From contig NZ_MUYM01000119.1 of assembly GCF_002150765.1 (NCBI RefSeq), forward strand, positions 1 to 62,140: a stretch of DNA of 62,140 nucleotides, read 5' to 3'. The position numbers and the translations under genes were made by a program. Shown piece by piece: positions 50,460 to 58,977 of the stretch; positions within the stretch are counted from its first letter, which is position 1, and each line of letters starts with the position of its first letter. Under the pieces are notes generated by a model. It was not told where the DNA came from. It was given only the letters and a program-made list of their open reading frames with translations, and searched no databases. The DNA comes from Lentzea kentuckyensis (GTDB lineage Bacteria > Actinomycetota > Actinomycetes > Mycobacteriales > Pseudonocardiaceae).

Positions 50460-51755
50460 TCATTCCGCACGGCCGTTCAGGACGACTGAAGGGGTGCAGG
50501 CGCCCTTCGGCTGCGGGTTCTGGCAGCTCACCCGGAACACGATCTTCTCGCCCGGCTGGAACCGCAGCGGTTCCTGGAAGTGCTCGTCGCGGTCCCGGAA
50601 GTTCCCGAGTCCGATGACCCGGATGACGCTGCGCGTCCCGGCCGCGTCCCGGACGAGCTGGGCGGTGCCCGTGTCACCCTTCGCGTTCTCGAAGAAGATG
50701 TCCTTGATGAGCAACGTCTTCTTGTCGTCCGGCGGGGTGAAGGTCACGTCGGTGAACGTGCCGGCGTTCGCGACGATCGCGGAGGTGGAGTCGAGCCGGA
50801 ACGTCACCGGTTCGCCCTTCTCGGCGGGCTTGGGCAGCGTCGGCGTCGCACTCGTGTCGCCCGGTTTGATGCCCAGCGCGTCCAGGGCCTGACCGGCGTT
50901 GGCCGCAGCCTGCTTCGACTCGTCCTTGGCCGCACCGGCCGCGCTGGCCGCCTCGTCGGCCTTCTCCTTGATCTCCTTGCTCTCCTGCTGCATGGCTTCG
51001 CGGGCCGCGGACTTCACGGCCGGCGCCAGCACCGAGAACCACAGCGCCACCAGGGCTCCCACGAGCAACAGCAGCGCGATCAGGGCGGGCAGCAACCACT
51101 TCGGCAGCAGCTGGCGCTGGACCATCGTGCCCTGGGCGAGCAGCGGCTCGCCCTGTTCCGGCATGACCTCGACCTGGAACGGGCGCCGCTGGGGCTCACC
51201 GCGCCAGAACGTCTTGCGCGGCCTGGCCTGCAGGCCGACGAACGCCGTGGTGCCCGGCGGGAGCGAGATCTCCGTGCGGTCCAGCCGCAAGTCGAGATCG
51301 TCCTCGGGATCGACCGCCCGCAGCCGCAGCAGCGCGGGCGCGTTGCCCACGTTGTCGACGGCGACCTCGTACTTGGCCTTGCGAGCGCCCTCCGCCTTGG
51401 CCGGCACCAGTTCCGCGGCCACGTCGGTGAACGCGCCGACCACGACGACGCCCTCTTCGACGACCGAGCCGTGCGGGTCCTCGCGTGAGATCACCCGGAC
51501 GCCGAACGGGACGGAGCCCGCGAGGACGCCGGTCTCCCGGGGAGGCGTGAACCGGACCAGCACGGGCGCGGACTCGCCGGGGTTGAGGTTGACCACGGCC
51601 GGTTCGGCGTGGCTCCACGACGCGGCATCGCCGACGACGTCGATCGTGAACTGGTCCACCAACTCGCCGGCGTTGCGCACCATGACCTGGCAGGTGACGT
51701 CCCCGCCCGGTGCGACCGCGAGGTCCGAAGTGGACAGTGTCGCTGTTGCTCCCAT
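50460..51755 (-). CDS. eCIS-linked Ig/TM/coiled-coil membrane protein
   Basis: 431 residues. There is no signal peptide. Residues ~1-215 form two Ig-like (NEW3/CARDB-type) beta sandwiches (APGGDVTCQVMVRNAGELVDQF; VDNVGNAPALLRL), then one TM helix (~220-243, WLLPALIALLLLVGALVALW), a charged Ala/Glu/Lys coiled coil (~245-295), and a C-terminal beta domain (FTDVTFTPPDDKKTLLIKDI). By topology the Ig part is cytoplasmic and the rest outside. Similar proteins occur at the end of actinobacterial eCIS loci, but the role is unknown; it might dock the particle to the membrane. The ATG at 51755 has GAAGGAGAC upstream. Confidence 0.75.
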   Translation of the reverse strand: MGATATLSTSDLAVAPGGDVTCQVMVRNAGELVDQFTIDVVGDAASWSHAEPAVVNLNPGESAPVLVRFTPPRETGVLAGSVPFGVRVISREDPHGSVVEEGVVVVGAFTDVAAELVPAKAEGARKAKYEVAVDNVGNAPALLRLRAVDPEDDLDLRLDRTEISLPPGTTAFVGLQARPRKTFWRGEPQRRPFQVEVMPEQGEPLLAQGTMVQRQLLPKWLLPALIALLLLVGALVALWFSVLAPAVKSAAREAMQQESKEIKEKADEAASAAGAAKDESKQAAANAGQALDALGIKPGDTSATPTLPKPAEKGEPVTFRLDSTSAIVANAGTFTDVTFTPPDDKKTLLIKDIFFENAKGDTGTAQLVRDAAGTRSVIRVIGLGNFRDRDEHFQEPLRFQPGEKIVFRVSCQNPQPKGACTPSVVLNGRAE

Positions 51756-51841
51756 GACTTGAAGTCTCCTTCTTCGGCCGCTGGAGGACAGCGGCGGTTC
51801 AGACGTGGGCGGGTGCGCTCATCTCTGCCCGTTGGTGCAGC

Positions 51842-54802
51842 TCATCCGCGCTCGACGAAGTCCGACGGCTGCACGGTGCTCGGCAGCGCGAGGAAGTCCG
51901 CGGACTTCACCTCGCCGAACTTCGTGCCCTCGACGGAAACGGCCTGCGCCTGCCGGATTCCTTCTGAGTCGTTGTGGAAGACCAGCAGCTGCGCGGCGAA
52001 CGTGCCGTCGGCGGTGGTGAGCTCCCCCGGTGTCTCGGAGATGCCGACGGTCCAGCCGAGTCTGATCTTCGCTCCCGGCGGGAAGTCCTTGCCCTGCAGC
52101 GAGACCACGCCGCCGAGCGGTCCGGCCTGCTGGTCGACGGTCAGCGTGGGCTGTTTGATCACGATCCGCGTCACGGCGAGGTTGTCCTGCGCGTTCTGGT
52201 CCGGGCCGGTCGCGATCACGACGCCGACCAGTTCGCGGTCAACGGCCTGGGTGGCCGGGATGGTGAACTCGACCTCGGCCTGGCCGTCGGGCCCGAGCGT
52301 GCCGACCGCGCATTCCGGCTGGCAGCCGAACGCCGAGGCGACCACCCGCACGTCGGTCAGCGTCGACCCGGAACTGTTGAGCAGCTTGAACGTCACGCTG
52401 ACGTCGTCGCCGCCGACGAACGCCGGCACCGGGTTCGCCGCCACCGCGAGCGAGAGGGAACCGGTGCGTTCCAGGACTTTCACGGTGACCTGGGAGGTGA
52501 GCGCGCCGACGGCGGCGGTCACCACGTGCTCGCCCGCGGTGACACCGGTGGCCTCACCGCTCACGGTCTTGCGTTCTCCCGGGGCGATCGGACCGAGGTT
52601 CGTGCCGGCCGGACCACCCTGCAGGCCTGGCGGCACGGTCACGGTGAGCGTGGCGGGGGCGGGCGCGAAGCCGGAGTTCGTGACCGCCACCTCGATGGTC
52701 GTCTTGCCGTTGAACGGGATCTCGGCGGGGGTGGCCGTGGTGGTCACGGCCAGCCTGGGAAGTCGTTGCACGGCAGGCTGACCGGCGTTGCGGGTCAGCA
52801 GCTGCGGAGTGCCGCCCTGGACCGGCACGGTGTAGAGGTCCGGCGGCGCCTCGATGTCCCGGCTCTGGAAGACGAGCCTGGTCCCGTCGGGCAGCCAGGT
52901 GGCGTCGCTCGGACGGACGATGGTGCCGACGTCCTCCACGATCCGGCGCGCACCGGTGCCGTCCGCGTTGGCCACGCAGATCCGCTCGTCCTGGGTGAAC
53001 GCGAGGCTCTTGCCGTCCGGAGACCACGCCGGATGCTCGTCGTTGCGGGCGTCGCACGGTTCGGCGAAGCGCGGCGACAGGTCGAGCTGACTGCTGCCGT
53101 CCGGGGTGACGAGCCAGATCCGGGCGCCCTCGGAGTCCTTGGCGGTGACCGTGACGACGGCGGTGTCGGTACCGGTGTTGCCCTGGGCGTCGGTCGCGGT
53201 GCACGTCACGGTGGTGGTGCCGATCGGGAACTTCGTGCCGGACGGCGGTGTGCACACGGGGGTGAGCGGCTGGCCCTGGCTGTTGGTCGCGCTCGCCTGG
53301 TACGCGACCGTCGCGCCGGTGCCGTCCTCTGCCTGCACGGTCACGTCGTCGACGCGCACCAACGGTTGCACGAGATCGGCCACCCGCACGGTGACGGTCT
53401 GCAGGTACTCGGGGCGGACACCCGGCTCCTTGTTGAGCCGGAACTCGATGGTGCAGCGCAACGTGCTGCCCGGCGCGGCGGTCGGGGCGACGGTGAACTT
53501 CTCGGCGAACGTGAAGTCCTGCCCGCTCGGCCCGGTGACCGGTCCCGGCGGGGTCAGCTCGACGCTGAGCCCGGTGTCGCACTTCGACACCGGCGTGATG
53601 GTCGCCGGGAGATCGGTGATGCCCTTGAGGATGGCCTGGCCGATCTCCTGCGCACCGCTGGTGAGCTGCTTGACCACGCCGTCGGTCTGCTTGGCGACCT
53701 CGGTGGCCTGCCCCTCGGAGTCGAGCCGGCGTCCGGTGGGAGGGCCGGTGTCGACGCCGATGACGCGGATGTTCGCCTTCTTCAACGCGGCGATGGCGTT
53801 GGCGATCGTGTCGTCCTCATCCGGTCCCGGCAGGGTGGGCTCGTCGCCGATGAGCACGACGACCCGGCTCGAGTCCGGCCGGAAGTCGAACGCACCGCTG
53901 GCGGTCTCGATCAACGCGTTGGCCCACATCTCCTCCGAGTTCTCCTCGTCGACCAGTGTCACCCCCTGCACGGCGGCCACCGGGTCGTCGGTCAGCTGGA
54001 CCTCGCGTTTGAAGAGCCTGATCTTGTGGTTCTCGGGGCCCGCGTAGGTGGCGACGCCGAAGCGGGTCTCCCGCTGCACGTCCTTGACGTCCTTGACGAT
54101 CGCCTTCAGCTGGTCCTTCACCGCCTGCAACTCGTCACCCATCGACCTGCTGGCGTCGATGAGCAGCACCACGTCCGGGTTCGGCGGGATGCGCGAGGTG
54201 TGCACGACCTGGTTCAGGTCGAACGTGCTGCCGCTGCGGCCGGGGCGGTCGGTGTCGGGCTGGGTGACCTGCGGTGGCGGCGTGATGATGGTGCTGGAGC
54301 GGCGGCTGATCGCGATCGTCCTGCCGTCCGGCGACCAGTCCGGCTGGGTGTCCTCGGCCCGGATGTGCTTCGGAACTCCGATCTCGCCGGTCTTCACGCC
54401 GTCCGCCACGCGGTAGATCCCGACGACCGGGCGGGAGCCGTCACCGATCGGGATCCAGGTGACGAGCGCGATCTGGGTGCCGTCCGGGGACCACGCCGGC
54501 TGCGTCTGGGTGAGCGTCTCGTCGTTGAGCCGCCTGGGGTTCGTGCCGTCGGCATTGGCGATCATGACATGCCGGTCGTCGACGTAGGCGAGCTTGGTGC
54601 CGTCGAGCGAGAACGCAGGGTCGTGCTGTTCGCGCGGGTTGTTCGTCAGGTTGGTGCGCGTGTTTCCGTTGCTGTCGACGGTGAAGATGTCGCCGTCACT
54701 GGTGAAGCCGATGTTGAACGGCTCGGTCTGCGGTGGCTGGGCAACGGCTACCGGCACCGGGGCCGCCAGCAACGCCACGAGCAACAACGGAAATACGCGC
54801 AC
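51842..54802 (-). CDS. eCIS-linked secreted beta-propeller/VWA/HYR/CARDB protein
   Basis: About 986 residues, exported (signal MRVFPLLLVALLAAPVPVAVAQ). In order: PD40/TolB-like propeller repeats (~30-170, AWSPDGTQIALVTW), a VWA domain (~210-395) with intact MIDAS DASRS, a HYR-like domain with a Cys pair (~490-560, GTTTVTCTATDAQGNTGT), more PD40 repeats (~575-665), CARDB-type repeats (to ~880) and a C-terminal beta domain. It is an adhesive surface or cell-wall protein rather than an enzyme. The GTG at 54802 is chosen; a TTG at 54808 overlapping the previous stop is possible. It is the penultimate gene of the minus-strand series. Confidence 0.8.
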   Translation of the reverse strand: MRVFPLLLVALLAAPVPVAVAQPPQTEPFNIGFTSDGDIFTVDSNGNTRTNLTNNPREQHDPAFSLDGTKLAYVDDRHVMIANADGTNPRRLNDETLTQTQPAWSPDGTQIALVTWIPIGDGSRPVVGIYRVADGVKTGEIGVPKHIRAEDTQPDWSPDGRTIAISRRSSTIITPPPQVTQPDTDRPGRSGSTFDLNQVVHTSRIPPNPDVVLLIDASRSMGDELQAVKDQLKAIVKDVKDVQRETRFGVATYAGPENHKIRLFKREVQLTDDPVAAVQGVTLVDEENSEEMWANALIETASGAFDFRPDSSRVVVLIGDEPTLPGPDEDDTIANAIAALKKANIRVIGVDTGPPTGRRLDSEGQATEVAKQTDGVVKQLTSGAQEIGQAILKGITDLPATITPVSKCDTGLSVELTPPGPVTGPSGQDFTFAEKFTVAPTAAPGSTLRCTIEFRLNKEPGVRPEYLQTVTVRVADLVQPLVRVDDVTVQAEDGTGATVAYQASATNSQGQPLTPVCTPPSGTKFPIGTTTVTCTATDAQGNTGTDTAVVTVTAKDSEGARIWLVTPDGSSQLDLSPRFAEPCDARNDEHPAWSPDGKSLAFTQDERICVANADGTGARRIVEDVGTIVRPSDATWLPDGTRLVFQSRDIEAPPDLYTVPVQGGTPQLLTRNAGQPAVQRLPRLAVTTTATPAEIPFNGKTTIEVAVTNSGFAPAPATLTVTVPPGLQGGPAGTNLGPIAPGERKTVSGEATGVTAGEHVVTAAVGALTSQVTVKVLERTGSLSLAVAANPVPAFVGGDDVSVTFKLLNSSGSTLTDVRVVASAFGCQPECAVGTLGPDGQAEVEFTIPATQAVDRELVGVVIATGPDQNAQDNLAVTRIVIKQPTLTVDQQAGPLGGVVSLQGKDFPPGAKIRLGWTVGISETPGELTTADGTFAAQLLVFHNDSEGIRQAQAVSVEGTKFGEVKSADFLALPSTVQPSDFVERG

Positions 54803-54804
54803 GG

Positions 54805-55749
54805 TCAATTCACCTGCTTCTGGAACAGTTCGATCTCGCTGATCACCGTGTCGGTGCTCTCGGCGGACGGGTAGACGCCCGCGATGAGCACCTGGACCTG
54901 CTTGACGCCGTCACCGTTCTTGATGGCGTGCTGCTGCTCCTCCGGCGTGTCGGTGAGGGTGATGTCGTCGGTCTTGCCGGTGTCGAACACCAGCGTGAGG
55001 CGCTGTGGCCGTTGGGAGCCCAGGTACTTCTTCGGATCGCCACTGTGAATGATCATCCGCCGCAGGTCCGCGGCATGGTCGAAGTTGATCGTCAGCGCGG
55101 CGGTCTTCGGGTCGGTCTGGGCGGCCCAGAAGGTGGCGGTGTTGCTGTCCATCGCGAAGCTCGCCGGGTGCTCTGGGCGTTCCTGCGAGGCCGAGATCGT
55201 GCTCTGCCGGACGGGAACCAGGTTCGCGACGAAGATGCCGACGACCGTGTTCTTCGCGTCGATCACCTGGGTGTTCACGTTGCTCCGGAACGGCTGGGAG
55301 AACCCGTACAGGCCACCGAACAGCAGCACCGCGACCGCGAGCGCCCACCGGAACGCCTTGCCGACGCCCTGCCTGAGCTTGGTGGTGGTTCTGACGCGTT
55401 TCGGCCGGGCACCGCTTGTCCTCACCTTCGGGCCTCTGGTCGGCAGCCAGCGCTTCCACCAGAGTTGCTTCTGCGCGACCGCGTCGTGCAGCGAGTGGCC
55501 GCAGACGTTGCAGAACTTCCTGGTGGGCACGTTGCCGGACCCGCACTGCCCGCAGATCAGGTCACCGGGCTGGGCCTGGCGCCGCATCGTCTGTTGTGGA
55601 CGGTGGTGCGGCTGCTGCTGGGGCGCGGCGTCCGGCCGGACCGGCCCGGCCTGGACCTGGGCACCGGTCCACTTCAGGAAGTCGCCGCAGTTGCCGCAGA
55701 ACTCGGCGTTCGGCGCGTTGTGCTCCCCGCAGGTCTGACAGACGATCAT
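54805..55749 (-). CDS. eCIS-linked zinc-ribbon/TM/discoidin-like protein
   Basis: 314 residues. Two zinc ribbons (Cys at 4/7/18/21 and 66/69/80/83: CQTCG...FCGNCG, CGQCG...FCNVCG), a basic linker, one TM helix (~134-151, ALAVAVLLFGGLYGF), then an exported F5/8-type or NAD-binding-like beta domain (PASFAMDSNTATFWAAQTD, RRMIIHSGDPKKYLG). The ribbons stay in the cytoplasm. A cytoplasmic sensor linked to an external binding domain is a fair reading. It overlaps the tail-protein gene (ATGA), tying it into the eCIS operon. Confidence 0.8.
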   Translation of the reverse strand: MIVCQTCGEHNAPNAEFCGNCGDFLKWTGAQVQAGPVRPDAAPQQQPHHRPQQTMRRQAQPGDLICGQCGSGNVPTRKFCNVCGHSLHDAVAQKQLWWKRWLPTRGPKVRTSGARPKRVRTTTKLRQGVGKAFRWALAVAVLLFGGLYGFSQPFRSNVNTQVIDAKNTVVGIFVANLVPVRQSTISASQERPEHPASFAMDSNTATFWAAQTDPKTAALTINFDHAADLRRMIIHSGDPKKYLGSQRPQRLTLVFDTGKTDDITLTDTPEEQQHAIKNGDGVKQVQVLIAGVYPSAESTDTVISEIELFQKQVN

Positions 55750-56282
55750 GTGGTCACCTCGACAGTCGTGGCGACGTGGGCGGGCACCATCCGGCGCACC
55801 GCCGCGGTGATCCGCGCCCGGTCGACCCCGTCCGGGTTCGCCACCCGGATGCGGATCAGCACGTGCGCGGGAGAACTGCCGGGCATCGGGCCCTGCTGGT
55901 GCTGGGAGACCGAGGTTCCGCCGCTGTCCGCGATGTCGACGCGGCCGCCGGTGAGCAGCCACACGTGCTCGGCGAGACCCCTCCTGGTGCCGCGGAACCG
56001 GTGCAGCCGCACGGCACGCGCGACGAGCTCGCGGCGTTGGGCTGCCGACCAGCTCTCGTCGAGGTCGAGCGCCACCCAGCCGGCCAGCCAGTCGACGAAG
56101 TCCGCCGGGGCGAGGCGCGGGTCGAGGTAGGCGGGGAAGCAGTCGAGGACGGTGAAGACCGGGGCGAGGACCTCGTCGAGCGCCTGAGTGAAGCGCTGGG
56201 TGAAGTCGTCGTCGGTGTAGACGGAGGGCATGCGCTCGCCGAGTGGGTGAGGCGAGATGAGGTGGTCCACCGCACTACGCAT
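55746..56282 (-). CDS. eCIS phage tail protein I-like baseplate subunit (Afp12/gpI-type)
   Basis: 178 residues, P2 gpI/tail_P2_I-type: FTVLDCFPAYLDPRLAPADFVDWLAGWVAL, then RELVARAVRLHRFRGTRRGLAEHVWLLTGG, characteristic of the short baseplate-wedge subunit next to the J-like protein. It helps form the wedge that joins fibres to the hub. The ATG at 56282 lies inside the end of a 26-codon ORF. Overlaps the zinc-ribbon gene by 4 bp. Confidence 0.85.
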   Translation of the reverse strand: MRSAVDHLISPHPLGERMPSVYTDDDFTQRFTQALDEVLAPVFTVLDCFPAYLDPRLAPADFVDWLAGWVALDLDESWSAAQRRELVARAVRLHRFRGTRRGLAEHVWLLTGGRVDIADSGGTSVSQHQQGPMPGSSPAHVLIRIRVANPDGVDRARITAAVRRMVPAHVATTVEVTT

Positions 56283-56355
56283 GCCCGCCTCCTCGTCGCT
56301 CGGCCGCCGCCCGACTGGGTGGCGGGGAGGTGAGGTCGTCCAACGCGATGCTCAT
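56275..56355 (-). CDS. 26-residue ORF bridging the J-like and I-like baseplate genes
   Basis: Short ORF beginning MSIALDDLTSPPPSRAA and ending RRGGGHA. It has a good ribosome site (GAGGAGCTGACC before ATG 56355), starts 2 bases after the upstream stop and ends 8 bases into the next gene (which starts in another frame at 56282), so ribosomes could pass through it. It could be a real small protein, a coupling leader, or the displaced N-terminus of the tail protein. Not recognised. Confidence 0.45.
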   Translation of the reverse strand: MSIALDDLTSPPPSRAAAERRGGGHA

Positions 56356-56357
56356 GG

Positions 56358-58283
56358 TCAGCTCCTCACCACCCGGACCTGGTGCCCGTACGAGAAAGCC
56401 AGCCCGTTCGGCGGCAGGTCGATCCGCTGCACCGCCTGCCCGCGCTCCCCCGTCACCAGGTTCGCCGCGAACAACCGGACGTCCTCCACCAGCTCGACAC
56501 CCTGAATCCGTTGCAGCACCGCGTAAACCTCCCCGGAGTGCACCGGCCGCCCGAACGGCCACCCGTCGCCGTCCGCACCGCCGCGGATCGGGTCGAGGTA
56601 GTCCCCCAGCGCGTCCATCGCGCGCGCCCGCACCGCCTCGGTCGGTGTGCCGGTTCGCGCCTTGAGGTCCGCGACGACCGTGATGCCCTGGTAGAACGGC
56701 GGCTCGACACTCACCCGCGCCCCGACGCACCTGCGGGCGTCGAGGTGGCGCGCGATCCGTTCCAACGTTTCCTGATCCACCTGGAAGGCCGCGAAGTTCG
56801 GCTCCTCGTGCTCCGGAACCGCCGGCACGACCAGCACGCGCACCCCGTCATCGCCCGGCGCGCACCGGACCCGTTTGACCTCCGGAGCGGCCTCACGCGC
56901 GAGGATCTCGTAGTCCTCGGCCGTGACCGCCCGGTCACGGGTCCGCAGCGACAGCGGGCCGCGGAGGGCCGCGTCCTCGACGGACTCACCCGAGACACCG
57001 CCGCGGCCGGCCTTGCGGTTCGTCACGTTGCTCACGAACGGCACCGGATCCCGTTGCACGGTCACGAGGTTGCGCGCGACGTTGCCCCGCGCCCCGCCGC
57101 CGGTGCGGTACTCGGGGACGCGGATCGCCGCCGACTTCGCCGGTACCGCGCCGTAGTGCCGCAACGTCCCGTCCTGCTGGCGCACTGCGGGGCCGAAGAT
57201 GATCTGGCCCTCGATGTTGTCCAGCAGGAAGTGCCGGTCGTCCGGGCCCGACTCGACGAACGTGGGTACCTCGACCCACTCGTCCCAGCCGTCGGTGGTC
57301 GCCACCTCGACGGTGATCGGCGCGCCTGCGACGACCGGGGTGCGGGCGAGCGGGAACCGTTGTCCGGCCACGCCTTCCGAGACGCCGATCGTCTCCGCCT
57401 TGACGACGTCGGCGTGCACGGCCTCGGTGGTGCCGCCGATGGTCGACGCGGTGACGTCGCGGATCTTCGGCGAGCGCTGGTAGAACGGCTGGTCCTGCCA
57501 CAGTTCGGCGGCGCGACAACGCAGCCAGCCCGCGCGCTGCCGGACCAGGATCGACGTCGTGTGGCCCGGCGGGACGTGCACCACGACGTCGCCGGCGGAG
57601 TTGAAGCCGCCGTTGGTGAAGTGGTCGACCTCGCAGGCGGTCCAGCCCTCGCTCGTCCAGGCCTCCCACACCCACGGCGGGTCGGCCGGGTTGATGCCGG
57701 ACCCCATCGGCTCGCAGTCGACCCTGAGCAGCACCGCGCAGCCGGGGACGGCGGCGGACAGGCCGAACAGCACGGCGTCGCCCGGTTCCGGCTGCTCGCT
57801 GAACGCCGCCGGTTCCTTGGCTGCTTTGAGGTCGTCGGTGCGGTCCACGGGCTGGCCGTTCGCCGTGGCGGTGGCCAGGTGCGTGAGCTCGCAGGGCACG
57901 ATCGTGAGCGGGCGGTCGACCGTGAAGACGACCGGCTCCTCGAGGCCCTTGCGCTGGGTCGCGACCTGGTTGCCCTGCGGCACCTCGACCGGGGCCGGTT
58001 GCGGCGCCGACAGCCAGTAGGTGACGTCCACGCGGGCTGCGGTCGGGGCGAACAGCTCGACGCCGATCAGGTCCAGGAACTTGAGGTAGTGCAGTCGCGG
58101 CACGCGGTTGAGCCGGTACATCAGCTCGTCGACCATGTGCGCGAAGGCCTCGATCAGCGTGACACCGGGGTCGGAGACGTTGTGGTCGGTCCACTCCGGA
58201 CAGTGCTGCTGAACGCGGCGCTTGGCCTCGTCGACGAGCTGCTGGAAGCGCCGGTCGTCCAGGTTCGGCAAGGGAAGCGGCAT
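56358..58283 (-). CDS. eCIS baseplate J-like assembly protein (Afp11-type)
   Basis: 641 residues. The start PLPNLDDRRFQQLVDEAKRR and CPEWTDHNVSDPGVTLIEAF are hallmarks of putative baseplate assembly proteins of contractile systems. The middle is beta-rich, and the C-terminal half has the J-like core (AEDYEILAREAAPEVKRVRC, AVRARAMDALGDYLDPIRGG, SGEVYAVLQRIQGVELVEDV). Together with the gp25- and gpI-like proteins it forms the wedge around the spike. The ATG at 58283 shares one base with the preceding stop (TGATG). Confidence 0.92.
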   Translation of the reverse strand: MPLPLPNLDDRRFQQLVDEAKRRVQQHCPEWTDHNVSDPGVTLIEAFAHMVDELMYRLNRVPRLHYLKFLDLIGVELFAPTAARVDVTYWLSAPQPAPVEVPQGNQVATQRKGLEEPVVFTVDRPLTIVPCELTHLATATANGQPVDRTDDLKAAKEPAAFSEQPEPGDAVLFGLSAAVPGCAVLLRVDCEPMGSGINPADPPWVWEAWTSEGWTACEVDHFTNGGFNSAGDVVVHVPPGHTTSILVRQRAGWLRCRAAELWQDQPFYQRSPKIRDVTASTIGGTTEAVHADVVKAETIGVSEGVAGQRFPLARTPVVAGAPITVEVATTDGWDEWVEVPTFVESGPDDRHFLLDNIEGQIIFGPAVRQQDGTLRHYGAVPAKSAAIRVPEYRTGGGARGNVARNLVTVQRDPVPFVSNVTNRKAGRGGVSGESVEDAALRGPLSLRTRDRAVTAEDYEILAREAAPEVKRVRCAPGDDGVRVLVVPAVPEHEEPNFAAFQVDQETLERIARHLDARRCVGARVSVEPPFYQGITVVADLKARTGTPTEAVRARAMDALGDYLDPIRGGADGDGWPFGRPVHSGEVYAVLQRIQGVELVEDVRLFAANLVTGERGQAVQRIDLPPNGLAFSYGHQVRVVRS

Positions 58284-58684
58284 CACGCACCGTCCTCGTG
58301 CGGCGGTATGACGTAGAACGGGAAGACGAGGTTGCGCGGGTCGTTGGTGCTGCTCAGGGTGTAGCGGATGTCGATCAGCAGGGTGCCGTTGTCGGCCTCG
58401 GCGAAGTCGACGACCACGTCGGTGAGCTCGATGCGCGGCTCCCACCGCTCCAGCGACTGCCGCACCTCGTAGGCGATCTGCCCGGCCGTCGTGGAGTCGG
58501 CGGGCGCGAACACCAGGTCGTGGATCGCACAGCCGAACTCGGGCCGCATCGGGCGTTCCCCCGGTGCGGTCGCGAGGATCAGCCGGATGCTCTCCACGAT
58601 CTCGCGGTCGCCGTCGACCAGCGCCACCGAGCCGGTCGCGTCGGTGCGGACGGGAAAGCTGAGGCCCCTGCCGATGAAGTCCAT
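58283..58684 (-). CDS. eCIS gp25-like baseplate wedge protein
   Basis: 133 residues, T4 gp25/lysozyme-like baseplate family: FIGRGLSFPVRTD at the start, EIVESIRLILATAPGERPMRPEFGC in the middle and SLERWEPRIELTDVVVDF before the final strands. The conserved EPR-containing core that nucleates sheath assembly in other systems is present. The start overlaps the PAAR stop by one base. Confidence 0.93.
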   Translation of the reverse strand: MDFIGRGLSFPVRTDATGSVALVDGDREIVESIRLILATAPGERPMRPEFGCAIHDLVFAPADSTTAGQIAYEVRQSLERWEPRIELTDVVVDFAEADNGTLLIDIRYTLSSTNDPRNLVFPFYVIPPHEDGA

Positions 58685-58968
58685 CACCCTCCTATCAGGA
58701 CGGTCGGGCAGCCGGGCGGCAGGATCGGCGCGCCACAACCGCTCATGTCACCGACGCGGGCCGCGGGCTTGCCGCCGATCAGCACGGTCGGGCAGCCCGG
58801 CGGGACGATCGGCGTCGGCGGGTGCACGGCGGGGGGCGGGAACGAGCACGTGTGCATGTTCCCGACCGTCGCGGCGGGCAGTCCGCCGATGAGCACGGTC
58901 GGGACACCGGGCGGCATGACGACGCCGGGGTGTCCGGTCATGTCTCCGACTCTTGCTGCGGGTGGCAT
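58684..58968 (-). CDS. eCIS PAAR-repeat spike tip protein
   Basis: 94 residues made of PAAR-type repeats: PPAARVGDMTGH, GVPTVLIGGLPAATVGNMHTC, CPTVLIGGKPAARVGDMSGCG and a final CPTVLIGG. The protein folds as a small cone on the VgrG-like trimer; His and Cys residues can bind a metal at the point. No effector extension is attached. The ribosome site GAGGAA overlaps the VgrG stop. Confidence 0.95.
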   Translation of the reverse strand: MPPAARVGDMTGHPGVVMPPGVPTVLIGGLPAATVGNMHTCSFPPPAVHPPTPIVPPGCPTVLIGGKPAARVGDMSGCGAPILPPGCPTVLIGG

Positions 58969-58977
58969 CTGCGTTCC

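Noticed and set aside
52554..53582. Minus-strand alternate frame within the VWA/propeller gene
   Set aside because: Composition typical of out-of-frame GC-rich DNA; the 988-codon frame has recognisable domains.
51974..54874. 966-codon plus-strand frame opposite the VWA/propeller gene
   Set aside because: Mirror frame of a long GC-rich gene; no domain, rich in Gly/Arg/Asp/Val runs.
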